A stretch of 64,000 nucleotides of DNA from Clostridia bacterium (GTDB lineage: Bacteria; Bacillota; Limnochordia; DTU080; RSA5). The stretch's first letter is position 1. The number at the start of each line of letters is the position of its first letter. The stretch covers positions 22,640 through 86,639 of the forward strand of contig PKEX01000014.1 of assembly GCA_002919235.1 (NCBI GenBank). The letters run 5' to 3'. Shown here in pieces: positions 16,991 through 26,700 of the stretch. Below the pieces are notes generated by a model. It was not told where the DNA came from. It saw only the letters and a program-made list of their open reading frames with translations, and did not search any database. Position numbers and translations under genes: made by a program.

Positions 16991-19192
16991 TTGTCGGCTA
17001 TACGTCGACGCTTTTTCTCGGGGATCCGGTTGAAGTTCCTGTTGGTGTGCCTCATCATCGGTCTTGTGCCCGTGCTCGCGGCCGGGTGGTTCGTCGTCTG
17101 GCAGAGTGAGCAAGGGCTGATCGAAGTCGAAGCCAATCGCCTCAGGATGACGGGCGAGGACATGAGGGCCCGCATCGACGCGTGGATTGACGGCCGCTTC
17201 GTCCTGCTGGAGGAGCTGGCCGGCACGCAAGGAGCCCAGTCGTTCAGCCGCGGCATCGTCTACGTCTCGGCACTGGACCTTCTGAACTCGCATTCGGAAA
17301 TGCACGCCGTTTACCTGGTGTATCCCGACGGCACGGGATTCTTCGGCCTCGAGATGCCCCTGGACGGCTCCAACCCCAGGGCCGCCCAGACCTTCAGCTT
17401 CGCCGGCGAGCCGTGGTTCAAGCCGGCGGCGGAAGGCGGCAGGGGCGTCTCTACGCCGGTGGCAGACTGGGAGTCTTCTCCGGACGGCGAGGTGAAGTAC
17501 CGGGTCTACCTCTCGACCCCCGTGACGCGTGACGGCGAGCTGGTGGGGGTCGTCGTCGGCAGCGTCTGGCTGGATTCGATCTTTAGCCGCGTCGAAGACA
17601 TGGCCGTCGGCGAAGGCAGCGAAGCGTACCTCGTCGACGGCACCGGCACGCCGGTCACCCCGGCGCGCTCGGCGGAAGGCATCCAGGGCCCGCTCGCCAC
17701 CCGGGCCGTGCGGGCACTGCAGAACGGCGAGACAGGCGTCGAGTTCTACGACAACGCCGCCGGCCAAAGAGTCCTGGGGGCGTACATTTACCTCCCTGAC
17801 TTTGACTGGGGACTCATCCTGGAAGTGGACGAGGCCCGCGCCATCGCCTCCGCGCTGACGCTGGGCACCCACCTGAGGAACGCCCTGCTCTACTTCATCA
17901 TCGCGACGGTGGTCATCGTCGTCGTCGCCGCGCTGGCCTCCGCCAGCACCATCGCCCGGCCCATCCTGGCCTTCGCCGCGGCCAACCAGCGCATCGCGCA
18001 AGGAAACCTGGCCGTGCCCGACCTGCCGGTGAAGCGCCGGGACGAACTGGGCGAGATGGCCCGCGACTTCATCCGGATGGTGCGAAACCTGCGGCAGGCC
18101 ATCAGCGACGTGATGGCCACCGCCAGCGAGCTGAGCGCCAGCAGCGAGGAGCTGAAGCACTCCGCGGATCAGAGCTTCCAGGCCACCACCGACATCGCGC
18201 AGGCCATGACCCAGGTGGCCGAGGGCACTCAGCGGCAGCTTGACTCGGTCCGGCAGGCCACCGACATCATCGACTCCTGGCGGCAGTCCGCGGCCGCCAT
18301 CGCCGCCGGCGCCCAGGAACAGACCCGGCAGATCCAGCAAGCCAGCCGCATGGTGGAAAGCATGGCGGTGGAGCTGCGCTCCGTCGCCGAATCGGCCACG
18401 GAAGTGGCGGCGGTGGCCAAGCAGGCCGCTTCCGGCGCCCAAGAGGGCGGCCAGGCGGTCCGGGCCGCGGTCGAGGCCATGGAGAGCATCCGGGCGTCGG
18501 TGAGCGAAGCCGCCGCCCGGGCGGAAGAGCTGGGCCGCCACTCGCAGCGCATCGGCGAGATCGTCAGCATCATCCAGGAGATCGCGGACCACACCAACCT
18601 GCTGGCGCTCAACGCCGCCATCGAGGCAGCGCGCGCCGGCGAGCACGGGCGCGGCTTTGCGGTGGTCGCGCAAGAAGTGCGGAAGCTGGCCGAGAACTCC
18701 GCCCGGTCCACCGAGCAGATCGTGGCCCTGATCGAGAGCATGCAGGAAGGGGTCGCCTCCGCGACCCAGGCCACCGCCGACGGTCTCAAGCAGGTGGAGG
18801 CGGGCTCGGCCCTGGCGGCTGCGGCCGGCGAGACCCTGGAGCGGACCTTCCGGGCGATCGACGAGAGCCACGCCAAGGTGCAGGAGATCGCCCAGGTGGT
18901 AGGGGAGATCGCCAGCGGCAGCGCCCGGGTGGTGGAGACGGTCAACCGGGTGGAGGCCATCGCCCGGGAGAACGCCGCCGCCGCCGAGTCGATGAACGAA
19001 GCCGGCGATCAGGTGGTGCAGGCCATCTCGGAGATCTCCAGCGTCTCGGAGCAGACGGCCGCGTCCGCCGAAGAAGTGGCCGCATCGGCCGAAGAGGGCA
19101 ACGCCTTCGCGCAGAACGTCCGGGATTCCGCGGCCAAACTGGCCGAGTTCGCCCGGGCTCTCGACGAGCTGATCAAGCGGTTCGAGCTGTAA
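16991..19192 (+). CDS. methyl-accepting chemotaxis protein
   Basis: A 733-aa transmembrane chemoreceptor. TM1 is near residues 12-34, followed by a periplasmic or extracellular dCache-type sensor (to about 295) containing an FAGEPWF segment, TM2 (about 297-320), HAMP (to about 370), and a long cytoplasmic coiled coil whose hairpin tip carries [19 protein letters not shown]. Many Gln/Glu methylation-type sites flank the tip. No CheR-binding pentapeptide is at the C terminus. TTG start at 16991 with AAGGGGGG before it. No other chemotaxis gene is in the window, so it must feed a distant CheA/CheW array. The ligand is unknown. Confidence 0.93.
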   Translation: MSAIRRRFFSGIRLKFLLVCLIIGLVPVLAAGWFVVWQSEQGLIEVEANRLRMTGEDMRARIDAWIDGRFVLLEELAGTQGAQSFSRGIVYVSALDLLNSHSEMHAVYLVYPDGTGFFGLEMPLDGSNPRAAQTFSFAGEPWFKPAAEGGRGVSTPVADWESSPDGEVKYRVYLSTPVTRDGELVGVVVGSVWLDSIFSRVEDMAVGEGSEAYLVDGTGTPVTPARSAEGIQGPLATRAVRALQNGETGVEFYDNAAGQRVLGAYIYLPDFDWGLILEVDEARAIASALTLGTHLRNALLYFIIATVVIVVVAALASASTIARPILAFAAANQRIAQGNLAVPDLPVKRRDELGEMARDFIRMVRNLRQAISDVMATASELSASSEELKHSADQSFQATTDIAQAMTQVAEGTQRQLDSVRQATDIIDSWRQSAAAIAAGAQEQTRQIQQASRMVESMAVELRSVAESATEVAAVAKQAASGAQEGGQAVRAAVEAMESIRASVSEAAARAEELGRHSQRIGEIVSIIQEIADHTNLLALNAAIEAARAGEHGRGFAVVAQEVRKLAENSARSTEQIVALIESMQEGVASATQATADGLKQVEAGSALAAAAGETLERTFRAIDESHAKVQEIAQVVGEIASGSARVVETVNRVEAIARENAAAAESMNEAGDQVVQAISEISSVSEQTAASAEEVAASAEEGNAFAQNVRDSAAKLAEFARALDELIKRFEL

Positions 19193-19223
19193 CGGGAAGC
19201 TCCCGGGATTCCGGAGAGTGCCC

Positions 19224-19262
19224 GGCGCCGGGCGGCCCGGCGGCGCAGCCCGGCGCCTTTTT
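19224..19262 (+). terminator. terminator after the chemoreceptor gene
   Basis: GGCGCCGGGC pairs with GCCCGGCGCC and is followed by five T residues, 31 nt after the chemoreceptor stop. Confidence 0.8.
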
Positions 19263-19281
19263 GTGCCCGCGGACCATGGGG

Positions 19282-19499
19282 TCAAAAGAGCTCCGGCCAG
19301 CTCATCCACGCATCCAGGGGCACGCTGCCTTGCACCTCCAGGAGCCTGTAGAGAAAGCGATACGGAGCCCTCACCCTCGAGAGGTCGGGGAGCGGCAGCA
19401 CCCGCCGGTACCCTCTGGCGACGGCCGCGGCCCCGCGCGGGCGAGGACCGTGCACTGGAGGATCGGCTCTTCGAACAGCGGCTGCAGCCACCGGCTCAC
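19282..19499 (-). pseudogene. possible frameshifted small gene
   Basis: On the minus strand a GTG at 19499 follows GGGGAGGAAGG and begins a plausible peptide (SRWLQPLFEEPILQCTVLARA) that soon runs into a stop in its own frame. The adjacent frame continues with an equally plausible peptide (GYRRVLPLPDLSRVRAPYRF...WMSWPELF) to a stop at 19282. One base gained or lost in the G/C-rich stretch near 19425-19440 would join them into about 72 residues. It could be a degraded gene, a sequencing error, or chance. The family is not recognised. Confidence 0.35.
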
Positions 19500-19568
19500 C
19501 GGAAGGGCCTCCTTCCTCCCCGGGCCCCGGGATTGCGAGGCCCGGAGCTCTCATGATACCATGCAGAC

Positions 19569-20708
19569 ATGGCCGAGTCTACGGAGCTCTTGGTCACCCT
19601 GAAACCGGGATTTACCACCGTCAGCCCCGACCGCCGCACGGTCCTCTCGTTCGACCGTGAAGGGCGGCTCTATGCCTATTATAAAGCGGGCGTCACCTAC
19701 CGCCGCACCTTGGCCTCCGCGGTGGAAGTGCGCTACCGGGAGGACGCCCGCCGGCGGGAGCGGCTCTCTCGCGCCGAGGCCGCCCGGCTCTTTGCCGAAG
19801 TGCACCGCATCGCCGCCACCTGCTACCGGCAGGGGCCGGCGGCGCTGCGGGCCCGCTTTGAAGAAGACGGGGTCCTCCAGTGGACCCCGGAGCGCCTCCT
19901 GGCGCAGGAAGAGGCGTTTTACCGGGTGTATAAGCCCATCTCTATCCTTCCTCCCGACCAGTACCTCAGCGTCGTGGTCCAAGCCACCGAGGGATGCACC
20001 TGGAACCGCTGCACCTTCTGCAGCTTCTACCAGGACCGGCCGTTCCGCGCCAAGAGCCGGGAGGAGTTCGCCCGGCACGTCGAGGCGGTCAAAGCCTTCT
20101 TCGGCAGAGGGCTCTCCCTGCGAAAAGGCGTCTTCCTGGCCGACGGCAACGCCCTGGCCCTGTCGCAAAACCGCCTCATGCCCCTCTTTGAAGTGGTGCG
20201 GGACGCCTTTCCCGGCCGGCCGGTCTACAGCTTCATCGACGTGTACACCGGCGAACGAAAAGCGGTCGAAGAGTGGCGGCGCCTGGTGGAGATGGGCCTT
20301 CACCGGGTCTACATCGGCATGGAGACCGGCTGCGACGAGCTCCTCGCGTTTCTCAACAAGCCCGGCTCCCGGGAGGAGCTGATCCGCTTCGTGCACGATC
20401 TGAAAGAAGCGGGCGTCGCCGTGGGCCTCATCGCCATGGTGGGCGTCGGCGGGAAAGAGTACGCCGGGCGGCACGGGGAGGAGACCCTCGCGGCCATCGC
20501 CCGGATGCCTTTGGGCCCCGGGGATCTGGTCTACCTTTCCCCCTTCATCGAACATCCCGGATCGGAATACGCCCGCCGGCGGGCCGAAAGAGGGCTCACA
20601 CCCCTTTCCGAAGAGGCCATCGAGGCCGAGCTCCAACGGCTCGCCGGCGAGATCCGGACTCTGGGATTCAAAGCGGCCCGTTACGACATCCGCGAATTCA
20701 TCTATTGA
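19569..20708 (+). CDS. radical SAM protein
   Basis: A 379-aa radical SAM enzyme. After an N-terminal region of about 140 residues, the cluster-binding cysteines are C143, C148 and C151 (GCTWNRCTFCSFY, a CX4CX2C spacing seen in the subfamily with WNRCTFC rather than CX3CX2C). GKEY and the YIGMETGCDELL segment fit the SAM-binding half-barrel. No SPASM or auxiliary-cluster cysteines are apparent at the C terminus. The substrate is unknown. The ATG at 19569 has no clear SD. The downstream SMR exporter gene starts 36 nt after the stop, so they may be co-expressed. Confidence 0.82.
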   Translation: MAESTELLVTLKPGFTTVSPDRRTVLSFDREGRLYAYYKAGVTYRRTLASAVEVRYREDARRRERLSRAEAARLFAEVHRIAATCYRQGPAALRARFEEDGVLQWTPERLLAQEEAFYRVYKPISILPPDQYLSVVVQATEGCTWNRCTFCSFYQDRPFRAKSREEFARHVEAVKAFFGRGLSLRKGVFLADGNALALSQNRLMPLFEVVRDAFPGRPVYSFIDVYTGERKAVEEWRRLVEMGLHRVYIGMETGCDELLAFLNKPGSREELIRFVHDLKEAGVAVGLIAMVGVGGKEYAGRHGEETLAAIARMPLGPGDLVYLSPFIEHPGSEYARRRAERGLTPLSEEAIEAELQRLAGEIRTLGFKAARYDIREFIY

Positions 20709-20744
20709 GAGACGCCGACCCACCGCACGAGAGGGAGTGGTCTC

Positions 20745-21065
20745 ATGGCTTGGTTGATCCTCTTTATCGCCGGCCTCTTTGAGACGGCCTGGGCGCTCTT
20801 TCTCAAGCAGTCCCACGGGCTTACCCGCTTCTGGCCCACGGTGGGCTTTCTGGTCACGCTGGCCCTGAGCATGATCCTGCTCGCGGTGGCGCTCAAGAGC
20901 CTGCCCGTCGGCACCGCGTACGCCGTCTGGACGGGGATCGGCGCCGCCGCCACTGCGATCATCGGGATGCTCTGGTTCGGAGAGTCCAGGGAACTGCCCA
21001 AGCTCATCTCGCTGGCCATGTTGATCGGCGGGATCATCGGCCTGCGGCTCACCGGGGCCGAGTGA
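20745..21065 (+). CDS. SMR family exporter, Gdx/SugE-like guanidinium transporter
   Basis: A 106-aa four-helix small multidrug resistance protein acting as a dual-topology dimer in the membrane. The essential E13 is in LFETAW, and GTAYAVWTGIGAA is the usual helix-3/4 signature. The overall pattern is closer to SugE/Gdx (guanidinium export) than to EmrE. The short 36-nt upstream gap has no convincing guanidine riboswitch. It is possibly co-transcribed with the radical SAM gene. Confidence 0.85.
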   Translation: MAWLILFIAGLFETAWALFLKQSHGLTRFWPTVGFLVTLALSMILLAVALKSLPVGTAYAVWTGIGAAATAIIGMLWFGESRELPKLISLAMLIGGIIGLRLTGAE

Positions 21066-21110
21066 CGCGGCGGCCTCTTCCCCTTGCGAGGACACGGCAC
21101 CCGTGGCGCG

Positions 21111-21809
21111 CTACCGTTCGCCCAGCCGCGCGTAGAGCCCGTCCAGCCTGCGGTCCAGCCAGCGCCAAAGCAGCAGCGCCGCCGCGGCGTAGACGGCTCC
21201 GGTCAGCACCACGCCCACCGCCACCAGCAGGTCCCGCTCCTCCGAGCCGCCCACCAGCCGCATCAGCGCCAGGGCGATCAGCGCCGCGACGGCCAGCGGC
21301 ACCACCGGCGTGAGCAGGAAGACGACCGCCGCCGCCCCGGGGAACCACTAGGCCACGGGGACGCTCCGGGCGTAGACCACGTACACCGGGATCAGCAGCG
21401 GGGCGATGGTGAGGTACTCGCTGGCCAGCACCACGGCGAACTTCGCCGAGAGGATCTGCCGGGCCGAAAGCGGCCACGAGAACAAGAGCCCGGTGTCGTT
21501 GGAAAAGAAAAACGCGCTCAGGACAAAGCCGATGGCGAAGAGGAAGACCAGCGTCGCCGCGGCGGCGTGGGCCAGGGTCAGCACCACCTCGGGCTGCCCC
21601 AGCTGCGAGACGGCCTGAAGCAGCGCCCAGGTGAATGCGGCCACTACCCCGACGATGACCGCCGCCACCAGGAGCATGCCGAGCTCCGCCGCGGCCAGCT
21701 GCCAGAGCTTCTCCCGGCGGCGAATCCGGGCCCGCACCGCCGAGAGGCCGAACTGGACGTTGAGAAGCGCCCGGAACAGGGCGAACCAGGGAGCCCTCAC
21801 GCCGCTCAC
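21111..21809 (-). pseudogene. truncated ABC-2 permease with in-frame TAG
   Basis: Membrane partner of the ABC ATPase immediately upstream (ATGA overlap at 21806-21809). The first 153 codons encode a typical ABC-2 permease N terminus (RREKLWQLAAAELG, then several helices, then FSNDTGLLFSWPLSARQIL) and stop at TAG 21348-21350. The same frame continues for 78 codons (WFPGAAAVVFLLTPVVPLAV, two further helices, ending RLDGLYARLGER), which looks like the protein's C-terminal part. Even with readthrough the product (about 232 aa) is much shorter than the roughly 500+ aa expected, so a central deletion is also likely. Probably non-functional, unless the 153-aa fragment has a role. Confidence 0.7.
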
Positions 21810-22468
21810 CGCTCCGCCGCCTCTGGCGCGGGCTCTTCCGTCAGCTCCAGGAAAATGCTCTCCAAGGTCGCGTCGTCCCGTCCCGCCGACCGGAGCTCGT
21901 CCAGGGTTCCCACGGCGATGAGGCGGCCGCTCTTGATGATGCCGACCCGGTCACAGAGCCGCTCGGCCACGTCGAGGATGTGGGTGGAGAAAAAGACCGT
22001 CCGACCGGCCTCGCAGTACGCCCGCATCAACTGCTTCAGCCGGTGGTTGGACTTGGGATCGAGGCCCACCATCGGCTCGTCGAGGATGAGGAGCGCCGGC
22101 TCCGCGAGCAGCGCCGCCAGCTCCCGCACCCGCTCCGTCCGGGCCTCCCGGCGGATCCGCCGCACGTCGGCCACCAGCTCCAAGTGCTCCAAGCCCGTCA
22201 GCCGGTCGTAGAGCACCGCGGTGTCGGGCACGTAGCCGATCTGCGCCTTGGCGCCGATGGGATCCCGCACCACGTCGCGGCCGTTGACGGTGATGGTGCC
22301 GCTGTCGGGCCGCAAAAGGCCGGCGATCATCTTGATGGTGGTGGTCTTCCCAGCGCCGTTGGGCCCCAAAAAGCCGAAGATCTCGCCCGGCCGCACGCGG
22401 AGGGTCACGTCGCGGACCGCCGGGCGGTCCCGCTGGTACCACTTGGAGACGCCTTGAAGTGAAAGCAC
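21806..22468 (-). pseudogene. ABC transporter ATPase lacking the signature motif
   Basis: ATP-binding subunit for the permease encoded next. It has GPNGAGKTTT (Walker A), a Q-loop region (IGYVPDTAVLYDRLTGLEHL), LLILDEPMVGLDP (Walker B) and STHILD (H-loop). The helical segment that should carry the LSGG-type signature is missing: ERVRELAALL runs directly into AEPALLILDEP. At 220 aa it is about 25-30 residues short, consistent with an in-frame deletion between similar ELAALL/LAAALL sequences. Without the signature it should not hydrolyse ATP normally. The reading frame is otherwise intact, so it may be a recent defect or an assembly error. Confidence 0.7.
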
Positions 22469-22516
22469 CGTGGGCCGCTCCTTTCACCCATGAGAATCCT
22501 GCGGTACGGGCCGCAC

Positions 22517-24352
22517 TCAAAACGGAAGGAAAAGCCGGATCAGCACGATATTCACCGCCATCACCAGCAGCGACAGCGGCAGGCCCACCTTCACGAAGTC
22601 GGCGAAGGTGTAGTTGCCCGGCCCCGCCACCAGGGCGTTGACCGGAGACGAGACCGGCGTCAAGAACGCCGTCGACGACGCCAGCGCCACTGCCATGGCG
22701 AAGGGATACGGCGAAAGGCCCAGCTCTCCTGCGACCGCGACGGCGACGGGCGCCACCAGGACCGCGGTGGCCGTGTTGGAGACGAACAGGCCGATGAGCA
22801 CCGTCAGCAGGTACAGCGCCACCAGCATCCAGACGGGATCCGCGCCGTCCAGGGCCTCCAGCATGACCCGGGCCGCGACGGCCACCCCTCCGCTCTTTTC
22901 CAGCGCGATGGAGAACGGGATCATCCCCACGATGAGAAAGAGGGTCGGCCACTGGATGGCCCGGTAGGCCCCGTTCATGTCGATGCAGCGGAAAAGCCCC
23001 AGGAGAAGGCAGCCGATGAGCGCCGCGACCACGTTGGGGACGACGCCGAACACCATCAACCCCACCGTGACGGCCAGAGCCAGCAGGGCGAAGGGCGCTC
23101 GCGCCGGCAGGGCGACCACGTCGTCCAGTTCGGCCGGAACGTTGAGAACCACCAGCTCGCCGGGGTCGCTGCGCAGCCGGGCGATGGCCCTCCAGGGGCC
23201 CGCCACCAGCAGCGTGTCGCCGACTTTCAAGGGCTCGTCGCAGACGCTGGCCGAGACGGGCCTGGTCCCCCGCTTGAGGCCGATGACGGAGAGCTTGTAC
23301 TGGGAGCGGAACCGGGCGGCCACCACCGTCTGCCCGATGAGCCGGGAGGCGGCGGGGATCATCAGCTCGGCCATGCCCACCGCCTGCGACGACTCCGCGA
23401 AGTGGCCGTCGAGGATGGAAAGCTGCACCAAGCCCTTCTGCCAGCAGAGCGCCGCGATGTCCGTTCCCGGCTGGCGCACCAGGACAAAGAGGATGTCGCC
23501 GGCCTCGAGGACCGTCTGGGCTCCCGGCTCGAGAATTTCCGGCGGCATGAAGCGCCGGCGCCGTTCCACGGCCAGGACGTCGATGCCGTGCGCCCGCCGC
23601 AGATCCAGCTCTCCCAGGCGCTTTCCGGCCCAGGGGGAGTGCGCCTCAAGCCGGAGACGAAAGTGCCGCTCCGCCAGATCGTATTCCTGGATCCACTGGG
23701 AAAGGCGCGGCCGCGAGGCGTGCCGGTCCTCCGGGGCGGCGGCGTCCGGCGAGAGCCAGCGGCGGGCCGCCACCATGTACGCCGTCGCCGCGACCAGCAC
23801 CGGCACACCGAACCGCGTGAAGTCGAAAAACCGGAAGCCCTCATGCCCCGCCCGGATCAGCTGACCGTGGACGATCAGGTTGGGCGGCGTGGCGATCAGG
23901 GTCGTCATCCCGCTGATCAACGCCGCTACGCTCAGGGGCATCAGCAGCCGTCGCGGGGAGATGCCGGCGTTGCGGGCGATGCGCAGGACGGAAGGGAGGA
24001 AGATGGCGACGACGCCCGTCGAGCTCATGACGGTCCCGATCGCGGTGACGGCCGCCATCAAAAGAACGATGAGCCGGGCTTCGTCCTTGCCCGCCCGCCG
24101 CACCAGGAGATCGCCGACCTTCTGGGCGACCCCCGTCCGGACCAGGCCCTCCCCGAGCACAAACAGGGCGCCGATCAGGACCACGTTGGGATCGCTCAAG
24201 CCCGAGAGGGCCTCCGCCGGGCTGATCACCCCCGTGAGGGGCAGCAGCGTCATCATGATCAGCGCGACGGCGTCCATCCGCGGCCGGTTGAGCGCAAACA
24301 TCACCGTGGTTGCGGCGAGGAGAATGAGGACGACGGCCAAGTCGGTGTTCAT
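22517..24352 (-). CDS. SLC13/DASS family transporter with TrkA-C domains
   Basis: A 611-aa ion-coupled anion transporter of the SLC13/CitT/ArsB superfamily. Two blocks of hydrophobic helices (about 1-190 and 385-611) flank a soluble region with two TrkA-C (RCK_C) domains (about 200-375; e.g. ELDLRRAHGIDVLAVER and RFRSQYKLSVIGLKRG). SNTATAVLVAPVAVA near the C terminus is the SNT-type substrate/Na+ motif. Such SLC13 plus TrkA-C proteins have been linked to sulfate or other divalent anions; the substrate here is not determinable. It lies 10 nt after the stop-side end of the xylanase gene on the same strand. Confidence 0.85.
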   Translation of the reverse strand: MNTDLAVVLILLAATTVMFALNRPRMDAVALIMMTLLPLTGVISPAEALSGLSDPNVVLIGALFVLGEGLVRTGVAQKVGDLLVRRAGKDEARLIVLLMAAVTAIGTVMSSTGVVAIFLPSVLRIARNAGISPRRLLMPLSVAALISGMTTLIATPPNLIVHGQLIRAGHEGFRFFDFTRFGVPVLVAATAYMVAARRWLSPDAAAPEDRHASRPRLSQWIQEYDLAERHFRLRLEAHSPWAGKRLGELDLRRAHGIDVLAVERRRRFMPPEILEPGAQTVLEAGDILFVLVRQPGTDIAALCWQKGLVQLSILDGHFAESSQAVGMAELMIPAASRLIGQTVVAARFRSQYKLSVIGLKRGTRPVSASVCDEPLKVGDTLLVAGPWRAIARLRSDPGELVVLNVPAELDDVVALPARAPFALLALAVTVGLMVFGVVPNVVAALIGCLLLGLFRCIDMNGAYRAIQWPTLFLIVGMIPFSIALEKSGGVAVAARVMLEALDGADPVWMLVALYLLTVLIGLFVSNTATAVLVAPVAVAVAGELGLSPYPFAMAVALASSTAFLTPVSSPVNALVAGPGNYTFADFVKVGLPLSLLVMAVNIVLIRLFLPF

Positions 24353-24362
24353 CGCGGCCCGC

Positions 24363-25685
24363 CTAGCGCTCGAGGCTTTCGGCCACCCTCAGCACGCTGT
24401 AGAGCGCCGGCTTCGGCTGGAGGCGGCCGTCGAAAAACCGGGACGTGTTGGTGTCGTTGGGATAGAAGAGATAGTTGTCCATCAGCCCGAACACCGTGAC
24501 GCTGGTGATGTCGGCGGGGCCGCCGCCGTCCGTGTCCATCTCCGCCAGGGTGAGGAAAACCTCCGCGTACCGCTGCGCCTGCCGCTGGAACGAGACGGGG
24601 CTGGCGTCGGGCGTGCGGATGGTGAGCTCCGTGATGTGGATCTCAAGGCCCAGCTGCGCAAAGCGGGCCAGCGCCGCCCGCAGGTTGTCCCTTCCCTGCC
24701 GGATGCCGGGATACTGCAGGTCCATGTAGCCCTGCATGCCGATGCCGTTGATGAGGCCCCGCTCCATGAGATGCGCCGCCAGCCGGTAGATGGCCTCGGT
24801 CTTGGCCGGCTGGAAGGTGTTGTAGTCGTTGTAGAACAGCTTCACCCCGGGAGCGGCATACTTGCGGGCGTACTCAAACGCTTTCTCGACGTAGTCGACG
24901 CCCACCACCCGGTACCACAGGTTGTCCCGGGAGCCGTCGTAGCGGGTGCGGATGTTAAAGCCCGACTGGGTCTCGTAGGCGCCCGGCGTGATCTCCACCG
25001 CCTCGTTCACCACGTCCCAGGCGTAGATCACGCCCGGGTACTGCGCCTGCACAAACTCCAGCACCTGCCGGATGTAGCTCTCCAGCCGGAAGAGCATGGT
25101 CTCCCGGTCGACGAAATCGCCGTCGCTGCGGTAGCCTTCCCGGAAGAACCACTCGGGCGTCTGGTGGTGCCAGACCAGCACGTGCCCCCGCATCCCGATC
25201 CCGTGGGCCTTGGCAAACTCGAGCCCCCGGATCACCGAGTCAAAACGCACCGCCGGCTCCGGATTCCCGCTTTCGTAATTGCGGATGCTGCCGCCCTGGT
25301 CCAAGAGGTAGTCGGGCTTCATCAAGTTGCTGTAGGTGACGCTGTTGAAGTGATGCTTGATGATCTCCGTCATCGCCCGGGAGTTGACCGTGTCCGTCTG
25401 GACGTTGTACCCGTTGAGACCGACGCCCATCATAAAGTAATCGCGGTACGCGTCCTTGAGCGGCGTCGCCGAAAGCGCCGCGGTGAGGTCAAAACCGTCG
25501 ACGACGATGGGCGGGACGCCGGCCTCGCCCGCACCCTCGCCGCCGGCCGCGGCGCTGGCCTCGGCGCCCGGGCCCGTCCATCCCGCAGCGGCCGCCAGCA
25601 GCATGACGGCTCCCGCCAGCAGCGCCGCGAGGCGCCGTACGCCCCCTTGCGTCTTGCCCCTCTGCCGCAGACTGCCCTGCCTCAT
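24363..25685 (-). CDS. secreted endo-1,4-beta-xylanase, GH10
   Basis: A 440-aa exported GH10 xylanase. I chose ATG 25685 because GAGGAG is eight bases upstream; the frame opens earlier but without an SD. The signal peptide is VRRLAALLAGAVMLLAAAAGWTG (about 16-38), followed by a low-complexity Ala/Gly linker and one GH10 barrel from about 60. Catalytic acid/base is E228 (WDVVNEAV) and the nucleophile E353 (HITELTIR); HVLVWHHQTP and YNDYN are conserved. There is no carbohydrate-binding module, so it probably acts on soluble or exposed xylan. It complements the cytoplasmic GH10 at 14-15 kb. Confidence 0.92.
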   Translation of the reverse strand: MRQGSLRQRGKTQGGVRRLAALLAGAVMLLAAAAGWTGPGAEASAAAGGEGAGEAGVPPIVVDGFDLTAALSATPLKDAYRDYFMMGVGLNGYNVQTDTVNSRAMTEIIKHHFNSVTYSNLMKPDYLLDQGGSIRNYESGNPEPAVRFDSVIRGLEFAKAHGIGMRGHVLVWHHQTPEWFFREGYRSDGDFVDRETMLFRLESYIRQVLEFVQAQYPGVIYAWDVVNEAVEITPGAYETQSGFNIRTRYDGSRDNLWYRVVGVDYVEKAFEYARKYAAPGVKLFYNDYNTFQPAKTEAIYRLAAHLMERGLINGIGMQGYMDLQYPGIRQGRDNLRAALARFAQLGLEIHITELTIRTPDASPVSFQRQAQRYAEVFLTLAEMDTDGGGPADITSVTVFGLMDNYLFYPNDTNTSRFFDGRLQPKPALYSVLRVAESLER

Positions 25686-25854
25686 GCCGTCCACTCCTCT
25701 GTGCCCCCCATCCCGCTGGCTTTCTCGTTTCCCCGTCCACATCCGGTCTCAAAGCCTCCAGTCCCCGTCCTCGCCCGGCCGCCGCCGCACGACGGGCGCA
25801 GGCCACATGCTGCCGGTGGCGCATCCGCAAGCGGTCGTCGACGCGATCGACGCA

Positions 25855-26643
25855 CTAAGGGGACTTGCGAGGCGTGCCGGCGTAGCGCCGGCGCCCCGCG
25901 AGCTGCAGCTCGAGCGGGGCTAGCTGGGCGATGCGCCCAAGCCAAAGCGTCCTCCGGGGAAAGATGACCCGGCGCCGCCCCCGCTCGATGCCGCGCCGGA
26001 TCCGCAAGGCCGCCTCGTCCGGCTCAAGTGCGAAGGGCATCCACTTGTGGCCCGAGGTCATCTCGGTGCGGACAAACCCCGGATACACCACGGTGACGAT
26101 GATGCCCTCGGACCGCAGCTCCCTCCCCAAGCCCTCGAAGTAGCGGCCCATCGCCATCTTGCTCGAAGCGTACGCGGGGCTTGCGGCCAGCCGGGGCAAG
26201 AGCGCGGTGCCGCTGGAGATGGCCGCGACGTGGCCGCGCCCTTGCCGGCGCATCCAGGGCAAGACGGCCTCCAGGGCATTGACGGCGCCTAGGAAATTGA
26301 CGTGGTACACTTGCCGGACCGCCTCGGCGTCGGTCTCCGCCGCCCCGTGCATGCCGCGGCCCGCGTTGGCGATCAGGACATCCACCGTTTGCCAGTGAGC
26401 GATCAGCTGTTCCACCGCCTGGTGGATGTCTTCCCGGACCGCGACATCTCCCGGCAAGACGAGGGCGGTTCCGCCGTCCTGTTCGATTCTAGCGGCAAGG
26501 CGCTCAAGGCGGTCGACGCGCCTTGCCAAAAGGCCCACCCTCGCCCCAAGGCGCGCCACCTCCCGAGCGAGAGCTTCGCCGATCCCCGAGGAAGCCCCGG
26601 TGATCAACACGCTCTTCCCTTGCCAGAAGCTTTCTCCATACAC
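25855..26643 (-). CDS. short-chain dehydrogenase/reductase
   Basis: A classical SDR of 262 aa with TGASSGIG (NAD(P) binding), NAGRG, catalytic Ser in AAISSGTALL and YASSK (Tyr/Lys). Arg residues after the first beta strand (LLARRVDRL) suggest NADPH preference. The C-terminal extension is basic (GRRRVIFPRRTLWLGR) and resembles SDRs that associate with membranes or lipids. I favour GTG 26643, giving a typical SDR N terminus; the frame extends to a TTG at 26685 without an SD. It is downstream of rtcB on the same strand. Substrate unknown. Confidence 0.85.
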   Translation of the reverse strand: MYGESFWQGKSVLITGASSGIGEALAREVARLGARVGLLARRVDRLERLAARIEQDGGTALVLPGDVAVREDIHQAVEQLIAHWQTVDVLIANAGRGMHGAAETDAEAVRQVYHVNFLGAVNALEAVLPWMRRQGRGHVAAISSGTALLPRLAASPAYASSKMAMGRYFEGLGRELRSEGIIVTVVYPGFVRTEMTSGHKWMPFALEPDEAALRIRRGIERGRRRVIFPRRTLWLGRIAQLAPLELQLAGRRRYAGTPRKSP

Positions 26644-26700
26644 GGGCGCCGCCCCCCGCTGCCTGAAAGCCTGCTGTGAAAACAAGAGAATGGAAAGGGA

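Noticed and set aside
20709..20744. Possible guanidine riboswitch before the SMR gene
   Set aside because: Only a CCAC/GTGG stem with an ACGA inside is present in 36 bp; the paired ACGR hairpins of guanidine-II or the ykkC core are missing.
25686..25854. Short plus-strand peptide (MLPVAHPQAVVDAIDALRG...) between SDR and xylanase
   Set aside because: Looks mildly protein-like but has no SD and overlaps the 3' end of the SDR gene on the other strand.
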